A model generated the notes under the pieces. It made no database searches. It was given only the letters and a program-made list of their open reading frames with translations, and was not told where the DNA came from. The position numbers and the translations under genes were made by a program. From Hymenobacter glacieicola (GTDB lineage: Bacteria; Bacteroidota; Bacteroidia; Cytophagales; Hymenobacteraceae), in assembly GCF_014640315.1 (NCBI RefSeq), contig NZ_BMGS01000011.1, positions 58,125-122,124 on the forward strand: DNA of 64,000 bases, in the 5' to 3' direction. Shown one piece after another: positions 38,071 to 47,218 of the stretch (the stretch's first letter is position 1; every line of letters begins with the position of its first letter).

Positions 38071-39777
38071 CTATCCTACCAGCTGCGCTTCCCGCACCGG
38101 GGCCAGGGCTTCCGTTTTCAGATGATGGGCCAGCAGCAGGGCGTGAGCCACAATAGTAAGGGTAGGATTGGCGTGCCCGCCCGTGGGGAAAACCGAGGAG
38201 CCCGCCACGTACAAGTTGTCCAGGCCATGCACCTTGGCGTGCTTGTCGACGACGCCCGTGCGCGGATCCTCCGACATGCGGGTGGTGCCGATGTGGTGGG
38301 CCGAGGAGTTGAACGAGCCGATGTGCTTGCGGATATGGTCACGCAAATCAGCTTCCTCGCAGTTGATTTCGCCTAGGTTCAGGGCCTTGAAACGCTCCAC
38401 GAACAGCTTGTGGGCCTGCACCACCGACTCCACATCGGACTCCAGAAACGCCAGCTTTACCTCAGCCCGGGGCATGCCAAAGGCATCTTTCTCGGTTGCT
38501 GAAAGGCAGATGCGGCTTTCCCGGTTGGGGGCCTGCTCGGCCTGAATGTAGAGGCCCCAGTAGGGGTTGCGGCGCGAGGGTAGCAGGTAGGGTACCCGGC
38601 GCTTGGCCATGCGCTTGAACCCCAGCTTTACCAGGTCCGGAATTTCGGTCAGGCCGTTGCGCAGGATGTTGGCCAGGTGCTCCCGCAGGGCGGGTAGCTG
38701 CTGCCGGGCCTGCTGCGCGCCCCGGCTCACCGACTTGCGCCCCTGGCTCAGAATGAACAGCAGGGACTTGGCCACGAACCGGGAGGAGAACAGCACGTCG
38801 CGGTGGCCGTTTTCGTTTTTGGCGTGGTACAGGAAAAAGATGGTGTTGAGCAGGTGGTGAGCCTCTTGGGCAGGCTCCGGAATCCACCAGCGGCGGCGGC
38901 AGTATACGCCGCCCGCGTCCCGCTCAAAGTCGGCCTGCAGCTTTTTGTTGTCGTGCAGCCGGATGTCGGTATACACCCCGCAGATGTGGGCCATGTAGTA
39001 GCGCCCCACATTATCATGCTGGTTGCCCAGGCCAGTTGGAAAACGCGCGCTGGTGGAAGCCAGCAGCAGCCGGGCATTTTCGATGCCGCCGGTAGCCAGC
39101 ACAAACTGCCGGGCCTGCACCCGCAGGTTGCGGCCTTCCATGCGCACGTTCACATGGCCGACGGTGGTGCTGTGGTCGTCCTCCATTTCCAGGGACAGCA
39201 CGTGGGCATCGAGCAGCACTTGAATGGTGCGGCTGCTTTCCAGACGCTCCCGGTAGGTTTTGGCGAAGTGCACCGGCGGGCTCCAGCGCTCTAGCGGCCC
39301 GGACGTCAGCTCCTCCGAGTCCATACCGGCCAGAATTTCGCGCTGCCCCTTGGGAAAGGCCTGGTGTCCATCAAACTCAAAGCGCCCAATCTGACACACC
39401 TCGGCGGCCTGGTGGTAGTAGGGCAGCAGCTCCTCGTAGGAAATCGGCCAGCCGCTGTCGGGCACCCAGGCCCGGGGCTTGAAGTCGAGGGGCTCGAAGG
39501 GGATGCAACGCCCACCCCAGGCGGCGGAGCTGCCGCCAAACTGCCGGCGCCGGTTTTCCTCCAGGGGCTCGTGGGTGCCGGCCTGGGGCACCACGCCCCG
39601 GTACAAATCCTGGTTGGCCAAGGTTTCCGTCCAGCCCCCGCCCGTGAGCACCAGCACCCGCAACGGGGAGTTTTCCAGGCTCAACGCAATGGAAATAGCG
39701 GCCGGACCGCTCCCAATCAGGCAGAGGTCCGCCGTCAGCGTCTGGCCTTCCTCAAACGTGTTTTTCGAGATAATCAT
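38071..39777 (-). CDS. GMC family FAD-dependent oxidoreductase
   Basis: A 568-residue GMC-type flavoprotein. The Rossmann FAD motif is LCLIGSGPAAISIALSLE at the N terminus, followed by FGGSSAAWGGRCIPFEPLDF (FAD clamp). Further motifs are the ATGGIENARLLL second flavin segment and the C-terminal SSVFPTGGHANPTLTIVAHA with its conserved Asn. The HHIGTTRMSEDP segment contributes the catalytic His. Such enzymes oxidise alcohol or sugar groups. The substrate is unknown. It overlaps the aldo/keto reductase gene by 4 bp (ATGA), so the two form a redox pair, perhaps for a sugar or glycan precursor. Confidence 0.88.
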   Translation of the reverse strand: MIISKNTFEEGQTLTADLCLIGSGPAAISIALSLENSPLRVLVLTGGGWTETLANQDLYRGVVPQAGTHEPLEENRRRQFGGSSAAWGGRCIPFEPLDFKPRAWVPDSGWPISYEELLPYYHQAAEVCQIGRFEFDGHQAFPKGQREILAGMDSEELTSGPLERWSPPVHFAKTYRERLESSRTIQVLLDAHVLSLEMEDDHSTTVGHVNVRMEGRNLRVQARQFVLATGGIENARLLLASTSARFPTGLGNQHDNVGRYYMAHICGVYTDIRLHDNKKLQADFERDAGGVYCRRRWWIPEPAQEAHHLLNTIFFLYHAKNENGHRDVLFSSRFVAKSLLFILSQGRKSVSRGAQQARQQLPALREHLANILRNGLTEIPDLVKLGFKRMAKRRVPYLLPSRRNPYWGLYIQAEQAPNRESRICLSATEKDAFGMPRAEVKLAFLESDVESVVQAHKLFVERFKALNLGEINCEEADLRDHIRKHIGSFNSSAHHIGTTRMSEDPRTGVVDKHAKVHGLDNLYVAGSSVFPTGGHANPTLTIVAHALLLAHHLKTEALAPVREAQLVG

Positions 39778-40655
39778 GCGAGTAGCTGGTGTAGGTGGGG
39801 CAAGGCGGCGGGCAAACTGGGCACGTAGCGCAACGACTCAATATTGTGCTGCAAGTGGCCCAGGCTGCTGGTGCCGAACAGCACGATGTCGGCTTGTTTT
39901 TCGGCCAGCACCGCCCCAATCAGCAGCTGCGGGAGCGTCAGGCCACTCAGGCCCGGCAGCTGCTGCACCGCCGCCGCCTGCCTAGCGAAAGTGGGCTGTA
40001 GGGCGCTGAAGGGCTGCAGGACCATGTTGGCCAGCACCGGCACGCCGTGGGCCCGGCACAGGGCCACAATGGGGTTGGGGTTGCGCCAGCTTACGGTGGT
40101 TTGCACTAGCTGCACCTGCCCGCTCGAGATGCCAGCTTCTACTACCCGGTAGTCGTTGCTGGAAACGCCGGTGTAGCGCGCCAGGCCCTGCTCTCGGATG
40201 CGGGCCAGACCCTCCCAGGGGTCGGCCTGGGCAATGTCGTTCCACGTGGGCTCGTGCAGGAGCAAGGCATCGGCGGCTTCCACGCCGAGGCGCCGGTTGC
40301 TTTTCTGCACGCTGCTGATCAGGTAGGCAGAGGTGTAGTTGTTTTTGGCGCCGCTGCGCTGTTTCACTTTCTTGGCCAGCTGGTTCAGGGGGGAAAGCCA
40401 GCCCGGCGTGTGCACGCAGGGCTGCCCGGCTTTCGTAACCACAAAAAACGGCTTGCCCGTTGCCCGGATGCCTTTCCGGATCAGCCGCTCCGCGTCGCCG
40501 GAGCCGTAGAAGTCGGCCGTGTCAAGCAGGTTTACCTCGCGCTCGGCAGCCACTTCCAGAAACTCAGCAAAGGCGGCCGGCGCCATGCGGCTGCCCAGGG
40601 AAGCTACCCGACTGGTTCCAATGCCCAAGGGCGACAACTGCTCAAGTGAAATCAT
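39774..40655 (-). CDS. Aldo/keto reductase
   Basis: A 293-residue aldo/keto reductase starting MISLEQLSPLGIGTSRVASL. The catalytic tetrad is visible: Asp and Tyr in LLDTADFYGSGD, Lys in FFVVTKAG, His in ALLLHEPTW. The terminal ADIVLFGTSSLGHLQHNIES segment resembles the NADPH-binding end of the barrel. The start at 40655 is preferred over the longer 40733 form, whose N terminus does not match. It is the first gene of a two-gene operon; its stop overlaps the start of the GMC oxidoreductase gene. Substrate unknown. Confidence 0.88.
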   Translation of the reverse strand: MISLEQLSPLGIGTSRVASLGSRMAPAAFAEFLEVAAEREVNLLDTADFYGSGDAERLIRKGIRATGKPFFVVTKAGQPCVHTPGWLSPLNQLAKKVKQRSGAKNNYTSAYLISSVQKSNRRLGVEAADALLLHEPTWNDIAQADPWEGLARIREQGLARYTGVSSNDYRVVEAGISSGQVQLVQTTVSWRNPNPIVALCRAHGVPVLANMVLQPFSALQPTFARQAAAVQQLPGLSGLTLPQLLIGAVLAEKQADIVLFGTSSLGHLQHNIESLRYVPSLPAALPHLHQLLA

Positions 40656-41309
40656 GCCTTTTTTGCGGTTAAATAGGACGCTGCTGGAGTACCTGGGCCA
40701 CAGTTGCCAGTGGCAACTGCCAACCTGAAGCAAGCAGCAGGAAAGGAATCGGAGCGCTGCTCGCCTTCGGTGCCGGGCTCCGCCGTGCTACCTCACAAAG
40801 AGTGCGAAAGCCCCTTGTTGGTAGTACATAAGAGAAGCAAACCGAAGGGCAACAGAAGAGGAAAGAGGTTTCCACCAGGGTAAATATTGATACATTTTTT
40901 GATTTTATATAATGATTTGAATAAATATTTTAAAACATAGGTATACCCCTCCTTGGGAGAATGCCAACCGGAGCCGGTAAACAAGAATAGCTGAGCCTAG
41001 CTGTTGCAGCCGGTTCCATAGTATCCTTTGCCGGGCGGGAAGCCGGTTGACGCCTCGTCGTTACTAGGTCAGATAAGCCTATGGCGGTGTAACACCAGTC
41101 TTTCAGGCTGCTTCGCTGCCTTCCTGCCCTGGGCTTATCAGTTCACTTGCTACCCACGGGTTACCAGGGGTTGCGCTTGTCTGTTGTTCGGCTAATCAAG
41201 TACATTTAGCCTCCCCTGGGGCGTTTCCCTACTGTCCCGCCTCGGGTTAGCTGGGCCGCGGGCCACCCTACCCGGGACCTGGCTTCTCGTATTCCTTTTT
41301 CCTCAGCCT
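40656..41309. other. Intergenic region between divergent genes
   Basis: About 650 bp. It includes a strongly AT-rich island at about 40886-40950 between GC-rich flanks, a likely site for the promoter of the aldo/keto reductase gene. The part nearer the M28 peptidase gene is GC-rich. No gene or RNA structure was recognised. Confidence 0.4.
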
Positions 41310-42806
41310 ATGCGTTTTACTACCCTTCTGGCGGGCCTGGGCCTGGCCACAACTCTTCTATCGGCCTGCACCCGCAGCAGCACGCCCGCTACTTCCCGCG
41401 CGCCGGGCGAGCCTCTCCTGAGTGCCATTCAGGAGGACGACGTGCGCCGGGACCTGTTTGCCCTGGCCGATGACAAGTTCCGGGGCCGCCGGGCCGGCAC
41501 TGCCGATGAGCTGCGCGCCGCTGTGTGGGTGGCCGAGCGCGCCCGCGAAGCCGGCCTGGAGCCCGCCGGCGACGAGGGCACGTACTTCCAGTTCTACCCC
41601 CTGCGGCGGGTGACGGTAGCCGCCTCCACGCGCCTCACGGTCAGCGGTAAGCCCCTGAGCCTGTGGAAAGATGCCTGGGTGACTACCCCGCTCAACGCCC
41701 GCTTGGATGGTCCGGTTGTGTGGCTGAACTCTCTGGCCGATACCGTGCGCCGGGACCTGCGCGGCAAGATTGTGGCCATGCCCCTGCTGCCGCCTACCCC
41801 CCTGCCGGCCCCGAAGATGAGCTTGTGGGCCATGCGCTACACCCTGGCCGCCATTGCCCAGCAAAGCACGGCCCTGCGCACGCGCGGAGTAGCCGGCATC
41901 GTTCTGGCAGCTAATGCTACGGCCGAGCCCAGCCTGGAGTTTGTGGGCCACCGCTACCAGGATGGGCTCTACCTGCTGCCTTCCATGCCCCTGCCGGCGT
42001 CTGCGGTGCCGGTGCTGCTGGTGCGCCAGGCCGTGGGGGCCCAGCTGCAAGCCCGCGGGGCCCGGTTGCAGGCCGAGCTAACAGCCAACGATTACGAGTA
42101 CCCCTCGATGAACGTAGTAGCGCGGGCCCCCGGCACCGACCCCACCCGCCGCACGGAGCACGTCCTTTTTAGCGGCCACCATGACCACGACGGCATTGGC
42201 TCGCCCGTAGCCGGTGACTCCATCTGGAACGGGGCCGACGACAATGCTACCGTGAGCGTGGCGCTGCTGGCCATTGGCCGGGCCTGGAAGCAGCGGCCGG
42301 GCGCCCGCTCAGCCTTGTTTGTGTGGCACGGGGCCGAGGAGCGGGGGCTGCTGGGCTCGCGCTGGTACGCCGAGCACCCCACGGTGGCGAAGTCCTCCAT
42401 TGTGGCCGTGCTGAACGGGGACATGATGGGCCGCAACGCTCCCGACTCAGCGGCGTTGCTGGGCTCCACGCCGCCCCACCGCAATTCCAAAGCCCTGGTA
42501 GACATGGCCCTGAAGGCCAACGAGAACTTCACCAAGTTTGCCCTCGATAACTCCTGGGACGACGCCAAGCACCCCGAGGGCTGGTATTTCCGCTCCGACC
42601 ATTTGCCTTATGCCCGGGCGGGCATTCCGGCCTTGTTCTTTACCACCCTGCTCCACCCCGACTACCACACCCCCCGCGACGAAGCCTCGCGCATTGACGT
42701 GGCCAAGCTAACCCGCATGACCCGCTGGATGTACGCCACCGGCTGGGCCGTTTCGGCCACGCCCGAGCGCGTAACCGTGGACCCCGACTTCAAGCTGGAG
42801 CGGTAG
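41310..42806 (+). CDS. M28 family zinc aminopeptidase, lipoprotein
   Basis: A 498-residue peptidase. The N terminus MRFTTLLAGLGLATTLLSAC is a lipoprotein signal with Cys in the lipobox LSAC, so it is anchored in an outer or periplasmic membrane. A PA-like insert occupies about residues 100-260. The M28 zinc-binding residues appear as GHHDHDGIG (His, Asp), GADDNATVS (bridging Asp), WHGAEERGLLGS (catalytic Glu and a ligand), LNGDMMGRN (Asp) and a final HPDYHTPRDE with His. It probably trims peptides in the periplasm or outside. Single-gene unit. Confidence 0.88.
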   Translation: MRFTTLLAGLGLATTLLSACTRSSTPATSRAPGEPLLSAIQEDDVRRDLFALADDKFRGRRAGTADELRAAVWVAERAREAGLEPAGDEGTYFQFYPLRRVTVAASTRLTVSGKPLSLWKDAWVTTPLNARLDGPVVWLNSLADTVRRDLRGKIVAMPLLPPTPLPAPKMSLWAMRYTLAAIAQQSTALRTRGVAGIVLAANATAEPSLEFVGHRYQDGLYLLPSMPLPASAVPVLLVRQAVGAQLQARGARLQAELTANDYEYPSMNVVARAPGTDPTRRTEHVLFSGHHDHDGIGSPVAGDSIWNGADDNATVSVALLAIGRAWKQRPGARSALFVWHGAEERGLLGSRWYAEHPTVAKSSIVAVLNGDMMGRNAPDSAALLGSTPPHRNSKALVDMALKANENFTKFALDNSWDDAKHPEGWYFRSDHLPYARAGIPALFFTTLLHPDYHTPRDEASRIDVAKLTRMTRWMYATGWAVSATPERVTVDPDFKLER

Positions 42807-43238
42807 TCTACTCACTTCTACGTAGTCGCAGCTCCGTGGCGCCCGGCTTCCTGAATCAGGGGGTCGGGCGTTACGCATTTCAGCCCCACTGGATGATGCG
42901 TTTGATCTAGCGCCGTTAGGCGTTGGGAGCTGCTACCAGGCACCCTGAATATGTTGCCGCAGCCTAATACGCGTAGCGCCTAAACCTCTCATTTACTTGC
43001 ATTAATACAAATTATCCTCTATATTATTTCCTAAATCCACCTGTAAATAGCCCCTCCTTAACATGTCATGCTGAGCTGGCGGCCAAGCATCTCGCTCAGC
43101 TGATGTTCCCCTGTTAATCAGACGCTTGCTGCGCAAGCTGCGCCGGCTTTGCGTAGCGCGATTGGAAACGCTTTCTACCCACGCCACCACTTACTGCTGC
43201 TGCCGAGTCCTATTTTTCCACCTTCATTTCCTCGCCTT
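42807..43238. other. Intergenic region with interspersed repeat
   Basis: About 430 bp between co-directional genes. It holds a copy of the interspersed repeat at 43065 and, from about 42990 to 43050, an AT-rich stretch. No convincing gene. Confidence 0.4.
43065..43095 (+). repeat. Interspersed repeat, copy B
   Basis: Reads gtcatgctgagctggcggcc followed by aagcatctcgc, matching the copy at 11312 at both ends with a short insertion in the middle. It is intergenic, upstream of the universal stress gene. Confidence 0.5.
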
Positions 43239-44090
43239 ATGAAGAATCTACTGGTACCCACTGATTTTTCACCCACTGCGCACAATGCGTTTGAGTTGGC
43301 CCTGCAGGTAGCCCGGCGCACCGGCGGTCAGGTTACCCTCCTGCACGTAGTGGACCTGCCGGAATCGGCGCGGTTTGTTACCACCGGTGGCCTGGCGGGC
43401 GGGGGCGGCCTCAACGATGTGTACACGCTCAAGCTGTTGCAGGTAGTGAAGCGCCACATGCACGAGCTGATGGTCGAGGCCCAGCGCACTTTTCCCGGCG
43501 TGCCGGTGCAGGACCTGATTCATACCGCGGCCTTGGAAGACGCGGTGCTGGACACTATTCAGGAACGGCGCATCGACCTGGTGGTGATGGGTACCAAGGA
43601 CCACCACGCCTGGCACCACGTGTTTACCGGTTCGCGCACCGAGCACGTAGTGCGGCTGGCTTCCTGTCCGGTTCTCACGGTCAAGCACCCGGCCCCGCAC
43701 TTCGAAGTGCGGCACATTGTCTTTGCCTCCGATTTTTCGGCGGAGGCCGATCTGGCCATTGCCAGCTTGCGGCAGGTACAGGAGGTGTTTCCGGAAGCTT
43801 TACTGCACCTGCTCGACGTTGTATCGGACCCGGGGCAGCACGACAAGGCCATGCAGCGCATCCACCACTTCGCCGACCGTCATCAGCTAACCCATTATGA
43901 GCCCGACGTATTTGCGGCTCCCAGCGCCAGCGCCGGCATTCCGCGCTTTGCCGAGCAGGCTCATGCCGACCTGGTGGTAATGCTGACGCACGGCCGGGCC
44001 GGGCTGGCTCACCTGTTTCAGGGTAGCATTTCGGAGAGCGTGGCCCTGCATGCGGCCTCGCCGGTTCTTACCTTCCACGCGCACGCCTAG
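43239..44090 (+). CDS. Tandem universal stress protein (UspA)
   Basis: A 283-residue protein with two UspA domains. The first begins MKNLLVPTDFSPTAHNAFEL and ends in VVMGTKDHHAWHHVFTGSRT, the ATP-binding loop G-2x-G-9x-G(S/T) in a modified form. The second starts HIVFASDFSAEADLAIASLR and ends in LVVMLTHGRAGLAHLFQGSI. Start at 43239; the longer form from 43149 has no family match. Tandem UspA proteins are widespread stress-response factors in Bacteroidota. The two domains have diverged, and the first has HAWHHV in place of the usual GxxG loop. Confidence 0.9.
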   Translation: MKNLLVPTDFSPTAHNAFELALQVARRTGGQVTLLHVVDLPESARFVTTGGLAGGGGLNDVYTLKLLQVVKRHMHELMVEAQRTFPGVPVQDLIHTAALEDAVLDTIQERRIDLVVMGTKDHHAWHHVFTGSRTEHVVRLASCPVLTVKHPAPHFEVRHIVFASDFSAEADLAIASLRQVQEVFPEALLHLLDVVSDPGQHDKAMQRIHHFADRHQLTHYEPDVFAAPSASAGIPRFAEQAHADLVVMLTHGRAGLAHLFQGSISESVALHAASPVLTFHAHA

Positions 44091-44197
44091 CCCTGACTCA
44101 GCTGCCAATCAAGGTATTAGCGGGTTACTTTTCGCTACAGAAGCCGCGGGCTTGGCCGGCTGACGAGCGAAATACGCGTTTCCCGCGCGCTAAATCA

Positions 44198-44211
44198 GTA
44201 GAAACCCGGGA
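44198..44211 (+). promoter_or_regulatory. Shared upstream motif gtagaaacccggga
   Basis: A 14-base identical sequence lies 77 bp upstream of this gene's start and, at 59199-59212, 66 bp upstream of its paralogue. It could be a common regulator site or a leftover of the duplication. Confidence 0.35.
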
Positions 44212-44287
44212 GCTGAAACGGCTGGTCTGGTGTCTATCTTTCAGAACGAAATAAGTAAAGTTTTTCTTCTGCACTTCCAATATTCCC

Positions 44288-44608
44288 ATGACCATTCCAA
44301 CTGCTACCATTGATCTGCAACTGCACTTGGTGCCCGCTGGCTGCCGTCTCGACTTTCCCCGGCAGGCGGGCCGCTTTGCCTATGTGTACCGCCGCCAGGC
44401 CAACCAGGAGTGGAAGTGCATTGCCCACAATGCCTGCAGCCCCCACATCGACCGCGCCGTTCCTACTGGTAGCGGCCGCATCGACTACCTGGTCTGCTAC
44501 TGCGACGCGGCCGGCACCATTACGGAAGCTACCCCGGTAGTGCACACCTATCCTACCCCGCTGGCTCATCTTACTCCGCCGGTAAGTACCCTGGCCCGGC
44601 CGGCCTAG
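44288..44608 (+). CDS. Small hypothetical protein, paralogue of the one at 59278
   Basis: A 106-residue soluble protein: MTIPTATIDLQLHLVPAGCR, then FAYVYRRQANQEWKCIAHNA, CSPHIDRA and YLVCYCDAAGTITEATPVVH. The same layout and many of the same residues (LQLHLVPAG.RLDFP, FAYVYRR, W.C.A.NACSP) occur in the protein at 59278, so they are dispersed paralogues. The fold may be a small beta sandwich. No signal peptide. A strong hairpin follows the stop codon. Family not recognised. Confidence 0.75.
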   Translation: MTIPTATIDLQLHLVPAGCRLDFPRQAGRFAYVYRRQANQEWKCIAHNACSPHIDRAVPTGSGRIDYLVCYCDAAGTITEATPVVHTYPTPLAHLTPPVSTLARPA

Positions 44609-44623
44609 CGCCTGCTACCCCAG

Positions 44624-44661
44624 CACAAAGCCCCGACGACCGAAGTCGCCGGGGCTTTGTG
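44624..44661. terminator. Bidirectional hairpin between convergent genes
   Basis: Arms cacaaagccccgacgac and gtcgccggggctttgtg pair over 17 bp with one mismatch and a 4-nt cgaa loop. It ends the small gene at 44288 and the M61 peptidase gene on the other strand. Confidence 0.85.
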
Positions 44662-44682
44662 TGTATGGAAGAAAAGCCTGGC

Positions 44683-46482
44683 TTACAGATTCTTCAACCA
44701 CACCTGGCGCAGGGCCAGCTGGGCGGCCGTAGCGGCGGGGTCCTGACTGAAGACGTAGCGCTTCACGTCCTCGGTGCTGCCCAGCTTCACGCGTATCGTT
44801 TGCTCCTGGCCGTTACGGCTGATGGTTAGGGGCAGCTCGGAGCCGGGCTGGCGGGTGGCTACCCGTCGCAGGGCCGTGAAGTCGTTGCGCACGCCGTCTA
44901 CGGCCAGCAGCTGGTCGCCGACCTGCACACCGGCAGCTTGCAGCGGGCCGCCTACCCGGGTGAAGTACACATTGTTCTCACGTGGGGCCAGGCCCACCTG
45001 GCCCAGGCTGGCAACCTGTTTGCCGGTATGCACAATGGGCTCGTAGCGCACGCCCACTTTGCCGTAGTATTCCTGCAGGGGCAGGGGCTCGGCGTTCTGC
45101 ACGTAGCGCTTAAAGAAGTCCCCAATTTCCGGGTACGTCAGGCGGGTGAAGTCCTGGAAGAAGTTTTTCTCGCTGATGGGCTTGTTGGGACCATACTGTT
45201 TGGCCAGTTCCAGCAGCACGTCGCGCAGGCCGCGCTTGCCCCCGCTCAGCTCCAGCAGGCGCAGATCCAGCAGGCCGGCCGTAAGGGCCCCACGCTGGTA
45301 AATATTGCCATATTGGCGCTGGCCTTCGTCGCTGAACGAATTCAGACCCAGGCGGCTCAGGCTGTAAGTGGTATCGGTGCGGGTCCGGTCGTACTGCACC
45401 TTGTCGTGCAGCATGCTCAGGTAGTCGTCCAGGGGCACCAGGCCGCCGCGCAGCTGCATCATGTGCGAGGCCCACTCGGTGGTGCCTTCATACAGCCACA
45501 GGTGCTCCGAGCCGGTGGGCTGCACGAAGTTGAACTGCTCAATTACCTCGGAGTGGATGTTGAGCGGCGTCATGACGTGGAAAAACTCATGGGCCGCAAT
45601 GTCTACTACGCCCTGCGCCGACTCAGGCGTCAGGGGCTGCTCCAGCAGCACATACTCCGAGCTGTAGGAATGCTCCCAGGCCCCGGCCGAGCGGTCGGCG
45701 AAGTGGTAGAGGAAGGCGTAGCGCTGCACCGGCAGCTGCCCCCCGAAAAAGCTCTGGGCAGCATTCAGCATTTTCTGCATGTAGCCCAGCAAGGGTTCGG
45801 CCTGCACTTTATCGGTAGCGGAGTAGCAATACAGGGCCACGTCGGCGTTGCCAAGCTTGGTGCTGGCTTCCGTCAGGCGGCCCAGCAGAATGGGCGAGTC
45901 CACGGCGTGGTCGTAGTTCTGCAGGTGGTAGTACCCCTCCTTGTCGGCCTGCAGCACCGAGCCGGCCTTCCAGCCGCTGGGGTACTCCAGCTTCAGGCGT
46001 AGGGGCTTATCCTGCATGCCTTGGGGGTAGCCCAGCAGGGTTTGGCCGTTGAGCAGGGCGTGGTCGGTTTCCAGCGAAGAGCCGCACATGCGGTAGATGC
46101 TGTGCTCCTTAACCGGCGTATCCCAGGTTTCGGCAATGGTATAGCGGATTTCGCGGGTTTTTTCGGGCTGGCTGAGCTGCCACTGATTGGTAGACACCTG
46201 CTTGGCCTCCAATGGCTTGCCTTTGTCATCAAAGGCCTGGAAGTTGCTTACGAAGCGGCCCATGTCCATGACCTGGTAGGTGCCGGGCGCGGTGGCGGCA
46301 AACTGATAGGTTGCCTGGTCTTTCTTGAGCTTGGGCAGTTGCAGCTTCACCTGAAAGGCGTTGCTGTTTGCGGCCGGGTCCATGCTCACGGTGTACGTCA
46401 GCTCGCGGGGGGCTTTGGCCAGCACCGGCGCAGCCAGGGCCAGCAGGGCAGCTACGGCAGCCGGACGAAAAATGGAGGTCAT
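44683..46482 (-). CDS. M61 family metallopeptidase with PDZ domain
   Basis: A 599-residue secreted protease. A signal peptide (MTSIFRPAAVAALLALAAPV) is followed by the M61 N-terminal beta domain (about 25-190) and the catalytic domain with zinc motif AAHEFFHVMTP (HExxH) and the downstream Glu in LYEGTTEWASH. A PDZ domain at about 490-575 (VGLAPRENNVYFTRVGGPLQAAGVQ region, VGDQLLAVDGV) completes the glycyl-aminopeptidase-like architecture. Length is typical (about 600). Likely a periplasmic aminopeptidase or chaperone-protease. Single-gene unit. Confidence 0.9.
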   Translation of the reverse strand: MTSIFRPAAVAALLALAAPVLAKAPRELTYTVSMDPAANSNAFQVKLQLPKLKKDQATYQFAATAPGTYQVMDMGRFVSNFQAFDDKGKPLEAKQVSTNQWQLSQPEKTREIRYTIAETWDTPVKEHSIYRMCGSSLETDHALLNGQTLLGYPQGMQDKPLRLKLEYPSGWKAGSVLQADKEGYYHLQNYDHAVDSPILLGRLTEASTKLGNADVALYCYSATDKVQAEPLLGYMQKMLNAAQSFFGGQLPVQRYAFLYHFADRSAGAWEHSYSSEYVLLEQPLTPESAQGVVDIAAHEFFHVMTPLNIHSEVIEQFNFVQPTGSEHLWLYEGTTEWASHMMQLRGGLVPLDDYLSMLHDKVQYDRTRTDTTYSLSRLGLNSFSDEGQRQYGNIYQRGALTAGLLDLRLLELSGGKRGLRDVLLELAKQYGPNKPISEKNFFQDFTRLTYPEIGDFFKRYVQNAEPLPLQEYYGKVGVRYEPIVHTGKQVASLGQVGLAPRENNVYFTRVGGPLQAAGVQVGDQLLAVDGVRNDFTALRRVATRQPGSELPLTISRNGQEQTIRVKLGSTEDVKRYVFSQDPAATAAQLALRQVWLKNL

Positions 46483-46679
46483 GCGGGAGAAAATGGAGAA
46501 ATGAAAAAGGAACGTGGGCTACTGACGCGCAACGTAGCGGGCGGTTGCGCAAGGCCCCGCGAAGCTACTGGTTTGCGGCCGACTACCCCGGCGGCGCCAA
46601 CTCAACATAACCTCCCGGCCCTAATGCAGTACACAAGAGCCAGCCTCTGCTGAGTTTCTCGCTTCATTTCCTTTCTGCC

Positions 46680-46940
46680 ATGCACACGCCCACCCCCGAT
46701 ACCAACCCCACCCAACTGCTGCGCTACCGCCTGCAGATTCCTACCCTCACCGACGCCGACAGCATTGGGCGGGCCCGGCAACTCCTGATGAGCCTGGGCC
46801 TGATAGTGGACCGCATAGAAGCCGGCGAAGCAGAAGTAGCCGTGGTAGCCGCCACCGAGAATCCTAGTCCGGAAGGCATCCGGCAGGCCTTGACCAAGGG
46901 CGGTTTTACAGTGCAGGACATTACGGCCGAGGGCAGCTAA
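46680..46940 (+). CDS. Small hypothetical protein, HMA-like pattern
   Basis: An 86-residue protein: MHTPTPDTNPTQLLRYRLQI, then a helix-strand pattern (SIGRARQLLMSLGLIVDRIE, AEVAVVAATENPSPEGIRQA, GGFTVQDITAEG) resembling the beta-alpha-beta-beta-alpha-beta of heavy-metal-associated domains, but without the CxxC metal motif. Function unknown; it may be a small regulatory or metal-independent relative. It is divergent from the M61 gene. Confidence 0.6.
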   Translation: MHTPTPDTNPTQLLRYRLQIPTLTDADSIGRARQLLMSLGLIVDRIEAGEAEVAVVAATENPSPEGIRQALTKGGFTVQDITAEGS

Positions 46941-47218
46941 GCTACCCGGGACCCGTAGCCGCAATGCTGCTCGCTCACTCCGGCAAACTTCGCATGCTTA
47001 CCAGGCACTAGCCGTTGGCGGCGCGCTGATGGCTTACTGCTTTCCTGCGTCAGGTAGTCTATTTCCGGTTTAGATGCCGCGCACTTGCCGGTTTATGAGC
47101 CTGGCGCACCCAGCCCCAAAAAACCTTTCCAGCCCCGAGCAGTATTTTATCAGTATTGTTGTACCTAACCCTGGTAGTGGGTACCAGGGTAATAGTAGGT
47201 TTTGCAGTCTGTTTTCTT

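Noticed and set aside
40886..40950. AT-rich island considered as a replication or attachment site
   Set aside because: No DnaA boxes, integrase gene or direct repeats were found; a promoter is the simpler explanation.
44938..46002. 354-codon plus-strand frame opposite the M61 peptidase
   Set aside because: No recognisable fold; the opposite strand carries HExxH and PDZ motifs.
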